Shown here: piece by piece, positions 46,513 through 58,200 of the stretch
Layout: each line of letters starts with the position of its first letter
Position numbering within the stretch: position 1 is the first letter of the stretch
Origin: Sarocladium kiliense
Lineage: Eukaryota > Ascomycota > Sordariomycetes > Hypocreales > Sarocladiaceae
DNA: 64,000 nucleotides
NCBI GenBank assembly: GCA_030734395.1
Contig: JAUZTG010000007.1
Coordinates: 372,001 to 436,000, forward strand
Direction of reading: 5' to 3'
Notes under the pieces: generated by a model
What the model was told of the DNA's origin: nothing
The model's database searches: none
Seen by the model: only the letters and a program-made list of their open reading frames with translations
Translations under genes and position numbers: made by a program

Positions 46513-47268
46513 CTAGATCCTAGCAAGAGCGGGACCCGGAATCTGGTAAGTAGGGCGGTTCTGGTCATCGTAGATGTTGTAGATGACGCCGGGGTGGTCA
46601 ACCCTGTACAGCGAGGTGCCAGGCGTACCGCCAGGCAGATTACTCTGGCCATTACCAGTGACAACGATGTTCACACACTGTGGGTAGAACTGTGCCTCTC
46701 CTCTGGCGTAAGCGCTGTGGAGGGCGAGCAGCTCATGACGCAGGACGTAGTTGCCGGCCTTGAGGTTCTGGGGAATTTGGACGTTCCAGGTCAGGCCCTG
46801 GTCGAAGAGCCTGTCGGACGCCCACTTGCCGGGCGTACCATTTCCCGGGCCGTACGAAATCTGTCCTTGCTCGAAGATCTTGACAAAATGCAGGTTGTTC
46901 TTGTTCACACTGCGGCAGTCGCCGTTGCAGTTGGCGAGGTAGTCGATCACGGGGCCGTGGTGAGAGTCTGGCCATGTGTTCCACTTGAGCTGCACCGTGC
47001 TGCCGGCAGGGACGGTGATTGTCTGGCCGGCGTTGGAGCCGCCCCTGTGGCAGATGATGTCTGGGTTCTGGAGGTTGTTCGCGGAAACGAAGCCGAGGTC
47101 AGTGGCGGTATAAGCCCAGTTGGGCGAGGTCTGGACGGGCTGCCAGGGGGAGATGGCCGGGTTATAGCCTTGAACAGTCTGGCCATTGACGGTGATGCGC
47201 TCGATGTAGCCGTGGGCGGAAGCCCCTGAGGCGCAAGCGAGCGCTGCTGCCACGATATTGACAAGCAT
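46513..47268 (-). CDS. AA9 lytic polysaccharide monooxygenase
   Basis: A secreted copper enzyme that oxidatively cleaves cellulose and some hemicelluloses. Single exon, 251 aa. The start at 47268 is chosen over 47367 because it gives a clean signal peptide (1-18) ending ASA, directly before His19, the N-terminal histidine of the copper brace. The second ligand is His103 in WPDSHHGP and the axial Tyr is Tyr195 in AQFYPQC, with His178 and Gln193 of the second sphere also present (LRHELLALH, QFYP). Cysteine pairs include Cys73/Cys198 and Cys114/Cys118. There is no CBM1; the protein ends shortly after the catalytic domain, in a Pro-rich tail. Confidence 0.94.
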   Translation of the reverse strand: MLVNIVAAALACASGASAHGYIERITVNGQTVQGYNPAISPWQPVQTSPNWAYTATDLGFVSANNLQNPDIICHRGGSNAGQTITVPAGSTVQLKWNTWPDSHHGPVIDYLANCNGDCRSVNKNNLHFVKIFEQGQISYGPGNGTPGKWASDRLFDQGLTWNVQIPQNLKAGNYVLRHELLALHSAYARGEAQFYPQCVNIVVTGNGQSNLPGGTPGTSLYRVDHPGVIYNIYDDQNRPTYQIPGPALARI

Positions 47269-49103
47269 CGTGACCTGAAGTAAGGATATGAATGAGTAGG
47301 ATAGATTCAAGTAGCTACAACTACGCTTCTTACGGAAGACGCCTGGACTAAGGACCACACTTTGCAAGCATCGCTACTTATAATGACTGGGCGCATCGTG
47401 CAATCTTGGCAGTCCGAATATGCCCAGTTTCGATTCGTGGAGAGCGAACCTGCCAAACCAAAGGACCATCACGGAGGATATTGAAATTTTCCGACGACAG
47501 AATGCACCTGACTCTAGCGACATCCCACGGTGTTACATACCGAAGTGGCCCTCGGGTGGTGACCCTCCGCAAGTTTTCTCTGTAGAAAGACTAGAGCATC
47601 GTTCTAGAATGCCGCGTGCTGCGAGACTATCTCTTAATGTTCTCCGTGTAACCCTAATTCAACGCCGCAGGCCAAGAATCGGTATTGTCACAAGAAAGAG
47701 GATGATGTAGACGGGGCTTTATTATCCCTGGTATAGCCTTTTCGAGAACTCGGGCCATTCGCGATAGGAGGGGTAACATGAGTGAAATGGTATTGCTAAT
47801 ATAACGGAGATGCTACGAAGACCAGAGCGTGCTAGTTGCAATTAAGAATGCATATAGTCACAATGATCCAGGTAACTCTACTACCAGAACCAGTCGTACT
47901 GGGTTTGGTTTTATATTACTTTGTCCTGGGAAGTATGGATCACTGTGCAGTTTTCCAGCAGATACAATAGTACAATCATACCTAATGCGGCTGTATTTCC
48001 TAAAATGTTGAAGTAGCAAATCCCCTCTTGTGCCGCACCGACTTGACAGGACCTTGGGGGTGATGGTAGGCTCGTTGTGAGCTAGACTATCCTCAACCAC
48101 GTCGTTAGCTTGCCCTCGTTTGTTTGATAGGATAGTCCTGGATGAGAGGTTCTGCCTCGGCTCGAGTTGATTGTATAGATGTGTAAGAGATGCTGGGTCT
48201 ACGATTGGCGGGTCTTCTTTGACAGACATAGCAATAGAAAACAATCACCAGTGGAAGCACCTCGAGTAAGGCTCATTCACTTCTCACCTCGTTCCCCCAT
48301 GCTTGTATGCCCTTGGCTACGATATCCCGGAGCCCAAGTCTACGCTGACCTGCCTACCCTGCAGCCCTAGCAGGTCAGCCAAATAATCTCTCCAAGTTGC
48401 TACTAGTCATAACAATATCTGAATCACTTATAAGACACTTGTAATACTTTCATCATCCCATTGTAATACATGATGATTCGGCTGCATATAAATCATGTTC
48501 ATGGCGTTCATTTTGTCTTATGTAGTCCAGAGATGCCGTGTGAAGCAACTTTGCTGCTCTCATAGTGACAGACTTCATGATACCACATTCCACCCCTGAT
48601 CACCGCACAAATCCGAGCTCAAAGGCGGACGCATATGCTGCGCATCTGTATGTTCGCCCATAGACTCATCAGGAAAGGTTTACACTAGAGTTTCTCAGGG
48701 ATCAAACCCAGTCACTGTTGGTCGACCTGGTTCTCTGGCTCCCCTGTTGTCCAGGGTCCCTGCACCCTGTGATAAGGCACTTCAAGTACCCCGCAACCCC
48801 GCGCCGTCCCTCAGCTTATGGTGAGATAGCCTCTCCTTTCCGAGACTTCGAAGTTCCGCCTGATGACCGTTACGCAGTAAATCAGCCGGATGTGTATCTT
48901 CTAGCTGGTCCTCGACGTTGTTATTGTCAGCCGCAATTTTGGTTACACTTTGTACTTACAGGTGGACCAACGGCGTATAGCTTCCAGTGGGTACATTGCG
49001 GAGTGTCGCCATCTGGCCCATCTGGCACCACTTCTGACACGAGGCACTTTCACAACCTCGCAGCATTTGGATCCCTTTTCTAGAAACCATAGACTTAGAT
49101 ACC
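47269..49103. other. Intergenic: AA9 and esterase promoters, AT-richer interior
   Basis: About 1.8 kb between divergent start codons. The interior (about 47720-48600) is more AT-rich than the flanks and contains no gene I can support. The open frames at 47858-48244 (-) and 48718-49083 (+) have no recognisable domain. Confidence 0.5.
47376..47386 (-). promoter_or_regulatory. TATA-like box of the AA9 gene
   Basis: ATTATAAGTAG on the minus strand, about 110 bp upstream of the start codon, consistent with the signal-peptide ATG at 47268 being the true start. Regulatory use is inferred. Confidence 0.5.
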
Positions 49104-50095
49104 ATGGCGGTATGTACGGAGTGCGTGATTATGGGTACTGGCAATAGTCGGCTGACCGCCTCATCTGTTTTAGGCCCCATACCCTCAAATTGTCCTCTTT
49201 GGAGACTCGCTCTTCCAGGGCAGCGTTGGCGTTGACAGTGGCTTTTCTTTCCAAGCCTCGCTTCAGACTCGTGAGTCAAAATCTCATCAATGAACTAGGC
49301 TGAAAATCGAATTACAGAGCTGACTGTCCCAGATTGTATCCGTCGGCTTGATGTCATCAACCGTGGCTTCTCAGGATGGAACACGAAAAACGCGCTGGAG
49401 TACTTTGAACGGATCTTCCCAACCCCGACATCTTCTTCGGCGAAGCTCGAATTCCTAGTGAGGCTGACCAAACCGAAAGTGCCGTGGTGCAACTAAAGCT
49501 AACTACCGTCGAACACTAGATCGTGCTTTTGGGTGCCAATGATGCTGTCCTGCCGCTTGAGAACACTGCGCAGCACGTTCCTCTTGAACAGTACAAGAAG
49601 AACCTCGAGACAATCATCAACCACCCTCACATCCAGGCTCACAAGCCCAAGATCCTCCTGGTCACACCGCCGCCTCTGGACGAGATCAAAGCTACCAAAA
49701 TGGATATGGAGAAGGGATTCCCGCAGTGCATAAGAACCTCTGCCACCAGTGCGTCTTACTCGGAGACGGTTCGACAAATTACACGGGAGAACCCCGACGT
49801 GACACTGATAGACCTCTGGAAGGGTCTGATGGACAGGGCGATTGAGATGGCGCCACACGATTATCAGTCGGGAGGCCCCTGGCTCGGCTCGCCCGAGAAC
49901 GGAAAACAGGGAGGGCTGGACGTCCTTCTCCCTGATGGGCTGCACATGAATGGTGAAGCATACCAGATCCTGTACGAGTTGGTCAAGCCGCATATCGGGC
50001 CTCACTGGACTGGTAACCCTGAGCTGGATCGTGGGGAGTACGTGCTTCCAGACTGGAGGGACATTAACGTGCCCATTGGGGGCCGCATCCTATGA
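49104..50095 (+). CDS. SGNH/GDSL hydrolase, isoamyl-acetate esterase (Iah1) type
   Basis: An esterase of the SGNH family; the yeast relative hydrolyses acetate esters. Exons are 49104-49109, 49174-49270, 49318-49457 and 49520-50095, giving 272 aa. The first coding exon is just ATGGCG. Catalytic Ser lies in LFGDSLFQG, the Gly block in NRGFSGWNTKNAL, the Asn block in VLLGANDAVLP, and the Asp/His pair in DGLHMNGEAY. The joins MA/APYPQIVLFGDS, LQT/QLTVPDCI and LEFL/IVLLGAND are continuous family sequence. There is no signal peptide, so it should be intracellular, unlike the neighbouring carbohydrate enzymes. The short exon depends on a GT directly after ATGGCG. Confidence 0.88.
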
Positions 50096-51406
50096 ACCGC
50101 AGGCTGCAGAACCCTTCATTAAAGGCATAAATCGGACGTGGGCAGCTTGAGACAGCTTGTCTCATAATGTGTCGAAGATCGGACCTATCATCGCTCTCAC
50201 AAGACCTTTTGCCTAAGTAGTTGGCATTCACTGCTAGAACGAAGCAGGCTGCGTGGGTTACTACGGCACATCTTTGCCATGAGTCGCGTCGCTGATCATG
50301 GTGACATGCGAATCAGTGACGTTCACGCGGAAGGTACTTCTGCCCATGATGGTTCCCCACCCAATTTGGCGTAATAACCCCCCCCCACCGAAGTACCCTT
50401 GGCCCTTCCCTCACCATGCGGGTTCTGTCCGTCACGTCGAACTGTTTGCTGTCAAACTTCCATTGCCTCTGTGATAGTTCACCTTCTTCTCTTCTTCACA
50501 TAACTGTTTTTCGTCTCCCCCCTGACCTCATTCTGCCGTCGCACCTACAATACTTGTGCCGTGGTAGCCTGATTGCGCCAGCGACTGGGCTCTAGGACGC
50601 CTGTGCGGCTTGTCGCGGTTCTTGCCCCCCCCCCCCCCCTTTAGAGTAAGACGCAGTGAAGGCGCTGTTACGGCCTTAACTTCCCAACGACGCCAACCGC
50701 CTCCCTCCCTCATATCCAACTCCAACATCAACCGACACTCCTCTCCCTCCCACTCAAACAACACCAGACCGGTTTTCTGAAACCTCATTCCCGCCGGCAC
50801 TCTCCACACTCTCTCGAATAATCCGCCTTTGCCAGTCGATCAGTGCTAGTACCGACCTAATCCCTCCTTCGCAAGTCCTTGGCAAATCGGTCGGCATTTG
50901 ACATATCTAACTCAATTGCCCTTGGAGACCGCTGCCATCAACATACCCTCACGCTCTCATCCAAACCCCGATTCCCTCAGACCGCGACCGAGCGACTAGC
51001 AAGTGGCAGCCTGTCTTCAGCAGCTACTAGCTCGTTCCTGTCCCGACTCAGACTCGTCCCGTCTCGCATACGATCGTTTCGACCTACCCACCCCGACGTT
51101 TCGGAGTCGCAGGCACATCTCGGCCACAAAGCTGCCACCAGCATCACCTAAGTCTTCATCCAACGCCATCAGGAACACAGTCATACCAGCACGCTGCAAA
51201 ACTCGAGGACGGCGGCGCATCGATCCCGTCGTCCTAGGGAGCCTTCGCAGCCGCCCTGAGGCGATGAGGTGGAGGTTGCAGGCATCCTAGAGTGGCACAC
51301 GATTCTCTCCGTCGACGACCCCCCGCCGCCCTCGCTCTCACCTATTAGGCTTCCGACCCCGTTTTTCTTCCTCTTCATATGACCTGGAGCTTCCTGGTGA
51401 TTGGGA
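50096..51406. other. Intergenic: esterase 3' region and promoter/leader of the next gene
   Basis: About 1.3 kb between two plus-strand genes. The right half is C/T-rich and probably the 5' leader of the gene at 51407. It contains a run of 15 C at 50625-50639 and a shorter C run near 50379. No gene was supported. Confidence 0.5.
50625..50639. repeat. Homopolymer C15 tract
   Basis: Fifteen consecutive C (15 G on the other strand) about 770 bp upstream of the start of the next plus-strand gene. Such a run is likely length-variable and also prone to sequencing error. Confidence 0.9.
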
Positions 51407-53283
51407 ATGGATCCTCGCTACCCTGCCTCTCGAGAAGATCTGTATAACCTGCAGATGGAAGTCAAGCAGGTTCAATACACGCAGAGCAACCATGCAGATC
51501 GCCTCATGAGACTCGAAAAGCGCCAAGCTGATGATGCGGCTCTCAAGTCTGTTTGGAATTCGCCTTTTCCTGGGGTCCTTAGCGGAACACCGCAGCAAGG
51601 TACGGACTTTGCATTGAATTGATCACACGAGATTAGTCTACTAACACAACCGGAACAGATCCCGTCTCCATCCCCCCTAATGACATGTTCGACGACCTTG
51701 ACGAGCAAGGTGAACAGCTGCTGGGTTCCTTGCATCTTGGACCAGCAGAAGAGGAGCCTATTCGTCGTGGTGCTGCGTCCCGAGCAAACAGCGTTCGATT
51801 TGACGAGAGCGCGCTGCATGGATCGAGCTGGGGAGGTCAGAACAATCGTCACTCCGGTGACTTCGGCCCCGTGCGACCAGGCAGTGGGCTTTTGATGGAG
51901 AGATCGCTCTCGCACAAGTCAGATGGGAGACACAGTTCCGCCGGTCACTCGGTTCATTCACATCACTCAATAGCTTCTGGCCGCGCAAGCAGTCTAGGGC
52001 TTGACACTAACTTCGCCATCGGTGATGATGAAGACGATTCACCTTTTGAAGTCCCAGGACTCCCAGCTTCGTTCTACGTGCTTGGAACCGTGCCCTCGAT
52101 CATCCGGTGCTGGCTGACGCCCAATTACGCCCACAAGACTCTACTTTATGCCGACGTTTGCACAGGTTCTCAACGTTCCACAATCGAGTACTCTCTTCTT
52201 CGAGACCTCGGACTGGATGAAGACGTTCAGCGCGACGTTGATGGAGTCTACTGGACACGCATGACTATCTACTTCGCCGAGGCCGTCATCACCCAAGGTG
52301 GAAACCGCTCCTCTAGCCCTGAACGATCTGTGCCTCACATCGCTGTCCTCTTCGAAGTGGTCGGGGTCGAACAGGCGGCTGTTGCTCTAGAACGGCCAAG
52401 CATTCGCATTTACATCGGAAGTGATGCGTTGAGAGCACATTCTGCCGATATCCTCTTCTCACGGAACACAATGATGCTTTACAGCGATGACAACGACCGT
52501 CTACGAGTTCCGTTTGTCCGACCCGAAGATGATGCTGTTTTCCGCCACATCTACACCACGTCCATTATGCCGGAGAAGCCCAAACTGAATGCGAATGCTG
52601 CTCCATTTGTTTTGGGTGAAGGTGCCGAGGAGAGCCGTCTCAGCCAACGCTCAGGCTCACCGCATGTTCACTATGCCGATAGTGAACCCAGAGATTCTTC
52701 TCCAGCTCCCATGCAACCCGACCCTGCTCGACAGCCAGACACTGGCAGCATGTCAGACCGCGGGGCCGATAGCGACAAGTCTACTCAAGACATTGAGCGG
52801 GAGCCAGTACCCAAGCAGGCGTCGGAAACCACTTCTTCCAGTCGTCGCGAATCTTCGACCGGAATTTGGAGCTCATGGCGCCAGGGATCCAATTCCGGCC
52901 CTGAGGGTGCTGCGAAGGAGAATGGTCTTCTGAGCGGCTACCAACCACCATCTAGGGGTGGGAGCCGCAATATGAAGGTTCTCAAGCCCCAGAAGTCGGG
53001 ATCGAGCTCCACCAAGCCCGGATCTGGGTACGAGCCGCCACTACCTGCTAGGTCCTCAAGCGAAGGCAGGCGCAAGAGTCTAGCCAGCTCGACAGGAGAG
53101 GGTTCGGCGACTCCAGCAAGCCGATGGGAAGCAAAACGGAGCACCAGTTCAGCAGTATCGGATGTGAAAGCCGCGGCGAACAACAACAAAGATGGACGTA
53201 ACGGGTCGACGCTTCCACGCTCCGCAAATCCTGTTGGTGTTGCGTCTGCATTCTCATGGATGACGCCACCTTCCAAATCTTGA
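51407..53283 (+). CDS. Conserved fungal protein of unknown function
   Basis: Exons 51407-51599 and 51659-53283 give 605 aa; the 59-bp intron has a CTAAC branch site, and the exons join as GTPQQ/DPVSIPPND. Exon 1 (MDPRYPASREDLYNL) supplies a helical, probably coiled-coil N-terminus (about 5-50) that a model starting at 51685 would lose. The middle (about 185-345) looks like a folded domain, with ASFYVLGTVPSIIRCWLTPN, TLLYADVCTGSQRSTIEYSLL and IAVLFEVVGVEQAAVALERP, mainly beta by appearance. I cannot assign it to a family. The C-terminal 240 residues are Ser/Pro/Arg-rich and probably disordered. No signal peptide or membrane segment is visible. Convergent with the isochorismatase gene (251 bp). 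Confidence 0.8.
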
Positions 53284-53534
53284 TAGGCCACGGTGGGCTT
53301 ATATCTTCTCTTTCTTGTCTAGCCATAGGCGCCAGTTGCGTCTGCTGCATTTCTATGTAAGCCACAACATTAGACAACCCCTAGAGGCGGTATTTCGCAA
53401 TGTAATATGAAGGCTTTCGCATCAAGCATAATCATCATGAAAGCCGTGCCACGGCAAGGATTGAATCTCTAATCTGTAAATCCCAAAGCCGCGTCTAGCC
53501 AAATAAAGACGACCTTTTTTCTTGTAGTCATCGT

Positions 53535-54616
53535 TCAGATCTTGGATCCCGGCGGCAGTGCCTCAAGGACCTTCCGTGTATCCGCCATGGACCCCTTGAC
53601 GACACCGAATAGGGTCTTGAAAGCTGGGTGATTCGCATCACCAACAACCTCATACATCCAACTCTCACTGGACGTCACCCTGATCCCTTCTTCCCCCCTC
53701 AGCCTATCCAATGCAACCCCAACTTCAGCCTTGTTACAGCTACTCACACCATCCGCGATAACGTAGACCTTGTGGCCCCTAGCGCGCAGATCCAGAGCAG
53801 TCTGAGTAATACAGATGTGAGACTCGATTCCGACAAGGGCGACGGAAGAGGCAGGCGGGAGGCTGAAGCCAGGTGTGTTGCCTTGGCCGTCAACCATGGA
53901 GAAGCGGGTTTTGTCCCAGGGTGTACCGGGGAGGTAAGAGGCAAGGGAAGGGACGGTGGCGCCGAGACGAAGGGCGTTTTGGGTGGTGGCGTAGATAGGC
54001 ATGGGAAGCTTTTGGGCGAATTTGAGGAGCTTCTCGATGGTGAGGACTCTGTGTGGGCACATTTAGTAGTGAGACTTGAGTTGAGGGTGAGTGGAAGTGA
54101 GGCTTACACTTTGTCGAACTCGTGGATGGCCTCGCGGAACTTTTCTTGCATGTCACAAACGCTGTGATGTATTGGTTAGCTACAAAGATCAAGGAAGGCT
54201 CGTCAACAGGAGAGAAGTCTCCCAAGCGTGAGGATCGTGAGACTCAGAGCATTGGTGAGGACCAACGTACAAGATCACGGGGTTTCCTGTAAGTACGCGA
54301 TAATAACTTGCCGTCAGCAACCGTGCACTTCATCATATCTCAAAGGTATCCACGGGGGTGTTGTCTCACTCAAACGAAGCCCCTCGGGCGTTGCAGCATT
54401 GCCATTAGTCGCCATTGTACGTCTAGAGACCCCAGCAGTCGTCGACACAGGTGCAGAAGCAGTACGAGATGTCTTCGTTGTGTATACCCGGGGAACGAAA
54501 GATGACGTGTGGATATGGTAATAAGCTTTCTGGGCGCTGGTAACAAGTAGAGGCGGCGGACAAGCGGAAGTCAATCGCGATGATCCAGTTCTTAGCAGAG
54601 TTGTGGGCAGAGACAT
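53535..54616 (-). CDS. Isochorismatase-family hydrolase (ISOC-like), possible mitochondrial form
   Basis: Cysteine-hydrolase fold of the ISOC1/ISOC2 type. Exons on the minus strand are 54616-54370, 54286-54271, 54161-54108 and 54048-53535, giving 276 aa. Exon 2 is only 16 nt and encodes most of NPVIF, joining LRL to VCDMQEKFRE; phases close at each step. Triad-type residues are Asp91 in VCDMQ, Lys in WDKTRFSM and Cys in ALVGIESHICITQT. The N-terminal 68 residues are rich in Ser, Thr, Arg and Ala with no acidic residues, as in a mitochondrial presequence. A second ATG at Met68 (MATNGNAATPEG) would give a cytosolic form. The substrate of this family is usually unknown. Convergent with the preceding gene. 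Confidence 0.85.
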
Positions 54617-55219
54617 GACACGAGCCTCTTTAAGCTCTTTTTCTTTCGAAAGGTCAAGTTATCAGCTTTTTCATGAACAGGACACGTCGTGTGAGAGCTG
54701 AATGCGGTCCGGTAGGGATTTTGAGACAAGCAGAGGGTGGGTTCATTCGGACAAGTCCGTCTCAAAAAGCAAAAGAGTCACCGAGGGAGATTGTGAGGGA
54801 CGATGCTCCCCATTCCGCGCTCGGCTTTCAGTGGCGGTGGGGGTTGCTTGCGGGGCAGGGGATGGGGAAACCAGTGACTTCGCCTCCGGGCAAGGGTTGC
54901 ATACAAGCCCAAGTACCCCGATTTCGGCTTGCTGGAGCGAGACATTGTCTGCAAGACATACATCCACTGGGTTTTTCCTTGACTCAAACGAAACAGAGCG
55001 AAGTTATGTCAAAATCGCATGCAGTATCTATTTTAGTAATCAGAGAAATAAAAAAGTAACTGAGCCCGTCCTCAACGCCGTATGCAATGCAGAGCCAACT
55101 GGCCCATTCCGCTCTTTTCTATGAGACACACGTCTAGTAGTAGTCATGATCTGCCCCTCAACGCCCCGTGTATACTGAATCACAAAGCTGAAAACCTCTC
55201 GCCGAATGCAACAATCAGA
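54617..55219. other. Intergenic: isochorismatase promoter and mdn1 3' region
   Basis: About 600 bases. The first part should hold the isochorismatase promoter and leader, and the part near 55219 the 3' end of the midasin gene. Open frames here have no domains. Confidence 0.5.
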
Positions 55220-58200
55220 TCATGAAGTGACCTCCGCGAACCATGTCCGTAAGAGGCCAGCCAGAGCCCCGGGAAGATCCTCAAGGTTATGCACAATGAG
55301 GTAGTACTGGAAGGGGAACGTATCCAAGTACCGTTCGATGACCACTCTGCTCTCACCGCCTTCGCTCACAAACTTAGCCTCCTTGAGCTCAAGGACGCTG
55401 TCTCCCTTCTTCTTGTCTGTGTCATCCATGATGATGAACACTATCATAATGCGCTCCTCGATCGCCTCTCGCAAGAGACGCCGAATCGAGTCGTGCGCAG
55501 AAGATGGTGTAAGTCCATCTGACAGGATCAGAGCCAGCTGCCAGAGGTCGGAGCTAGTCCCGCTGGTCTGTTGACGGGCTTCCTTGAAGGTGTCGATGGT
55601 ATTGCGGATCAGGAGCGCCACGTCAGTCTTGTCCTGGGAGAAGGTGAAGTTTTGTAGGACCTTCGCCCCGGCATCTGAAGCAAATGGCTCCGTCAGCGAA
55701 TGCGCTGGGAAGACATCACCACCAAAACCGAGGACACCAATTTGACCCGCCTCGAGCATGGCCAATGAGCGTGAGACCATTACCAGAGACTCCATAGCAA
55801 GCTTTCCAGATGATGACTCGCCCATACTCTTGCTGTCATCGACGCAGAGCAGAATTTGATAGGTTCGCTTCGTAGGGATGCTGCGCCGCATCCAGATCTT
55901 GTCTCGCTTGTAGCTCGAAGCAATGTAAGGGATGATGCGCTTGATGTTCAACCTCTTGCCTGTTCGGAAGGAGCCTGAAAGTTTCGTCGTCTGAGATGGC
56001 GTCAGGATGAGCCGCAGCTGTGACGTGAGGGACAGCGATAGGGCGTGAGTTTTGCTTTGGAACTCGTTCCACTGCTGAGCAGCCTCATCGTAGTCTCGGA
56101 GAGGTCTGCGTTCTTCGGTGATATGTGTAGTTGACAGCTGAGTCGATGCTTCCTCAACTGTCTCATCCGGTTCTTGCTGCTCGCCAACGACTGCCTCGTC
56201 TTGTGAAGGGGTTGTTTCCCTTTGATAGTTGCCTTGGCGAGTTTGAACTCCGGAGCGGCCATCATCGGCGTCCTTTTGGACTTGTGCGTCTTCCTTGGCA
56301 TCATTCTTCTCATCTTGCTCCATGGGATCTGCATCCATTTGACTTTGCTCATCTGCCTTCGTATCGTCCAGCAGGCGACTTGTCGGGTCTTGCTTATCGT
56401 CTTCGATACCCATAGACTCGTCAATCGGTTGTACTTCGTCTTCGTTCGCGGTTCCCATGGCTTGTGTGTCCACGGCGTCATCGTCGTTTTGAAGATGCTG
56501 GAACTCCTGATGTGCCTGCTCTTGACTTTCATTGGGGTCATTCTTAGGCTGCGCGTCCTGATCCGCATCGGCTTGCTGAATGTCCGACCGTTGTCTGTGC
56601 CAACGCTCGAGAGCATCTCCCAGCTTCTTGAAAGGATCATTCGTGTTGGGCTGCGACTCATCCGACTCGGGCTCGCCTCGCTCCATCGGCTCATCGCTTC
56701 GAGACATCTTGCCTTCTTTTCCAGCAGTCGCTGCTTGGTCAGCAGCGCCGTCACCAGTCTTTCCTTCTTCCTGCTTGGCGGCGTCGCTCTGGAACTGCTG
56801 GTCGAGATCCATTAACTCAGTATTTCGATCCTCTCCTGAACCGCGCACGTCGCTCGGGGCAGCGTTATCGAGGTCGGTGGCACCTTGATCAGCCGACTGG
56901 GGAGCTTGGTCTTTCTGTTCATCCAGGTGCTCTTCCGAGTCTGGTTCCTCCTCTTCTTTCACCTCGTCGGTTGGTAGACCATCGTCCTTCCCTTCCGCTT
57001 GATCTTCCTCCTCGCCGGCATCAGAGACCAGATCCTCCTCCTGTTCCTGATCCTGTTTGACATCATCGACGGCCCCATCTTCCTCGTCGTCAGCGCTGGG
57101 CTTCTGGGTATCATCAAGTTTGTCATCTTCTACATCAGAGAGCTGATCCATGCCATCGTCTTCGGTTTCTGAGGCCTCCTCATCCAGGTCAAGATCCATT
57201 TCCTCCGGAAGCGCCAGGGCGTCATTCTCTTCAGCAGTCTGCTCCTGCCGATTCATTTCGGACGCATCCTTAACATCTTCTTGCTCTTCATCTGCCTCAT
57301 CGGCCTCGGTTTGCGACTCCTCTGCCTCGGCGTCCTCTTCCGTCGCATCGGGCTCCTGCTGGCCTTTGTCGTCCTTTTGAGGCTTCTCATCGGCCGCCAT
57401 TTGCTCGTCATCGTTCTCTTGGCCCTTAGCCTTGTCGCCCTGTTGATCTTTCTCGGCTTCCTCTTCATCCTTTCCATCCCACATCTTCTCATCTACAGCC
57501 GTGGGATCGAGGTCGTCCACGTCGCCGGCCTCGTCGTCAATATCGTCCTCGCCTTCTTCTTGATCATCACCGTCCTTTTTCTCATCGTCTTCATCGTCAT
57601 CACTAGCAACACTTCCCATTTCGCCCTCAAGATCTTCATCTGCCATGTCAACAGCATCCTTCTCATCTTCGATCTCGTCGCCGGCTTCTTTGTTGGCCTC
57701 TTGCGCGAGCTCGGAGAGGTCTTCGTCCTCCTGGATGTCTTTGCTGATGTCCTCTGCACCATCTCCATCGCCAAGACCGGTGCCCGACTCAACCTTCCCT
57801 TCAGCGCCTGATTCTTCATCCGACTTTTCTTGTGGAGTGCAGAAGCCCTGTGAAGTAATTTGAAGGAACACGGTTATCAGTTTGAAGCCCATGTGTGCTG
57901 CTGACCGATGGTTGATGCAGAGCTGCTCGATGATACTCTTGCAAGAATCGACGTATTGGTCTAAAATTGGTGAGACGAGTCTGGCAGCGGCGACCAGGCT
58001 ACTAGAGGCATCAGATCCAGCCCCTAGTGCATCATGGAGCAAAGACAGACACGCTTCAACTTCCTTGTGCACGACGGGCATGCGGAGACCATTGATCATA
58101 GAGAAAAGCCTGTCGTTGCTCTTTGCCAGCCACTCAGAGTCGGTTTCTTGAATCGGTTCTCGCCCACAATTCCGCTTCGTGCGTTCAACTGAGACCAACA

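Noticed and set aside
46393..47229. 278-codon plus-strand open frame over the AA9 gene
   Set aside because: Antisense to a gene with all LPMO active-site residues; no domain of its own.
43082..50095. Secondary-metabolite or specialised gene cluster
   Set aside because: The region holds only two secreted carbohydrate enzymes and an intracellular esterase. No synthase, transporter or cluster regulator is present.
57281..57811. Very hydrophobic 176-codon plus-strand open frame inside mdn1
   Set aside because: It is the antisense of the Asp/Glu-rich midasin stretch: GAN codons read backwards give Leu, Ile, Phe and Val. It is an artefact, not a membrane protein.
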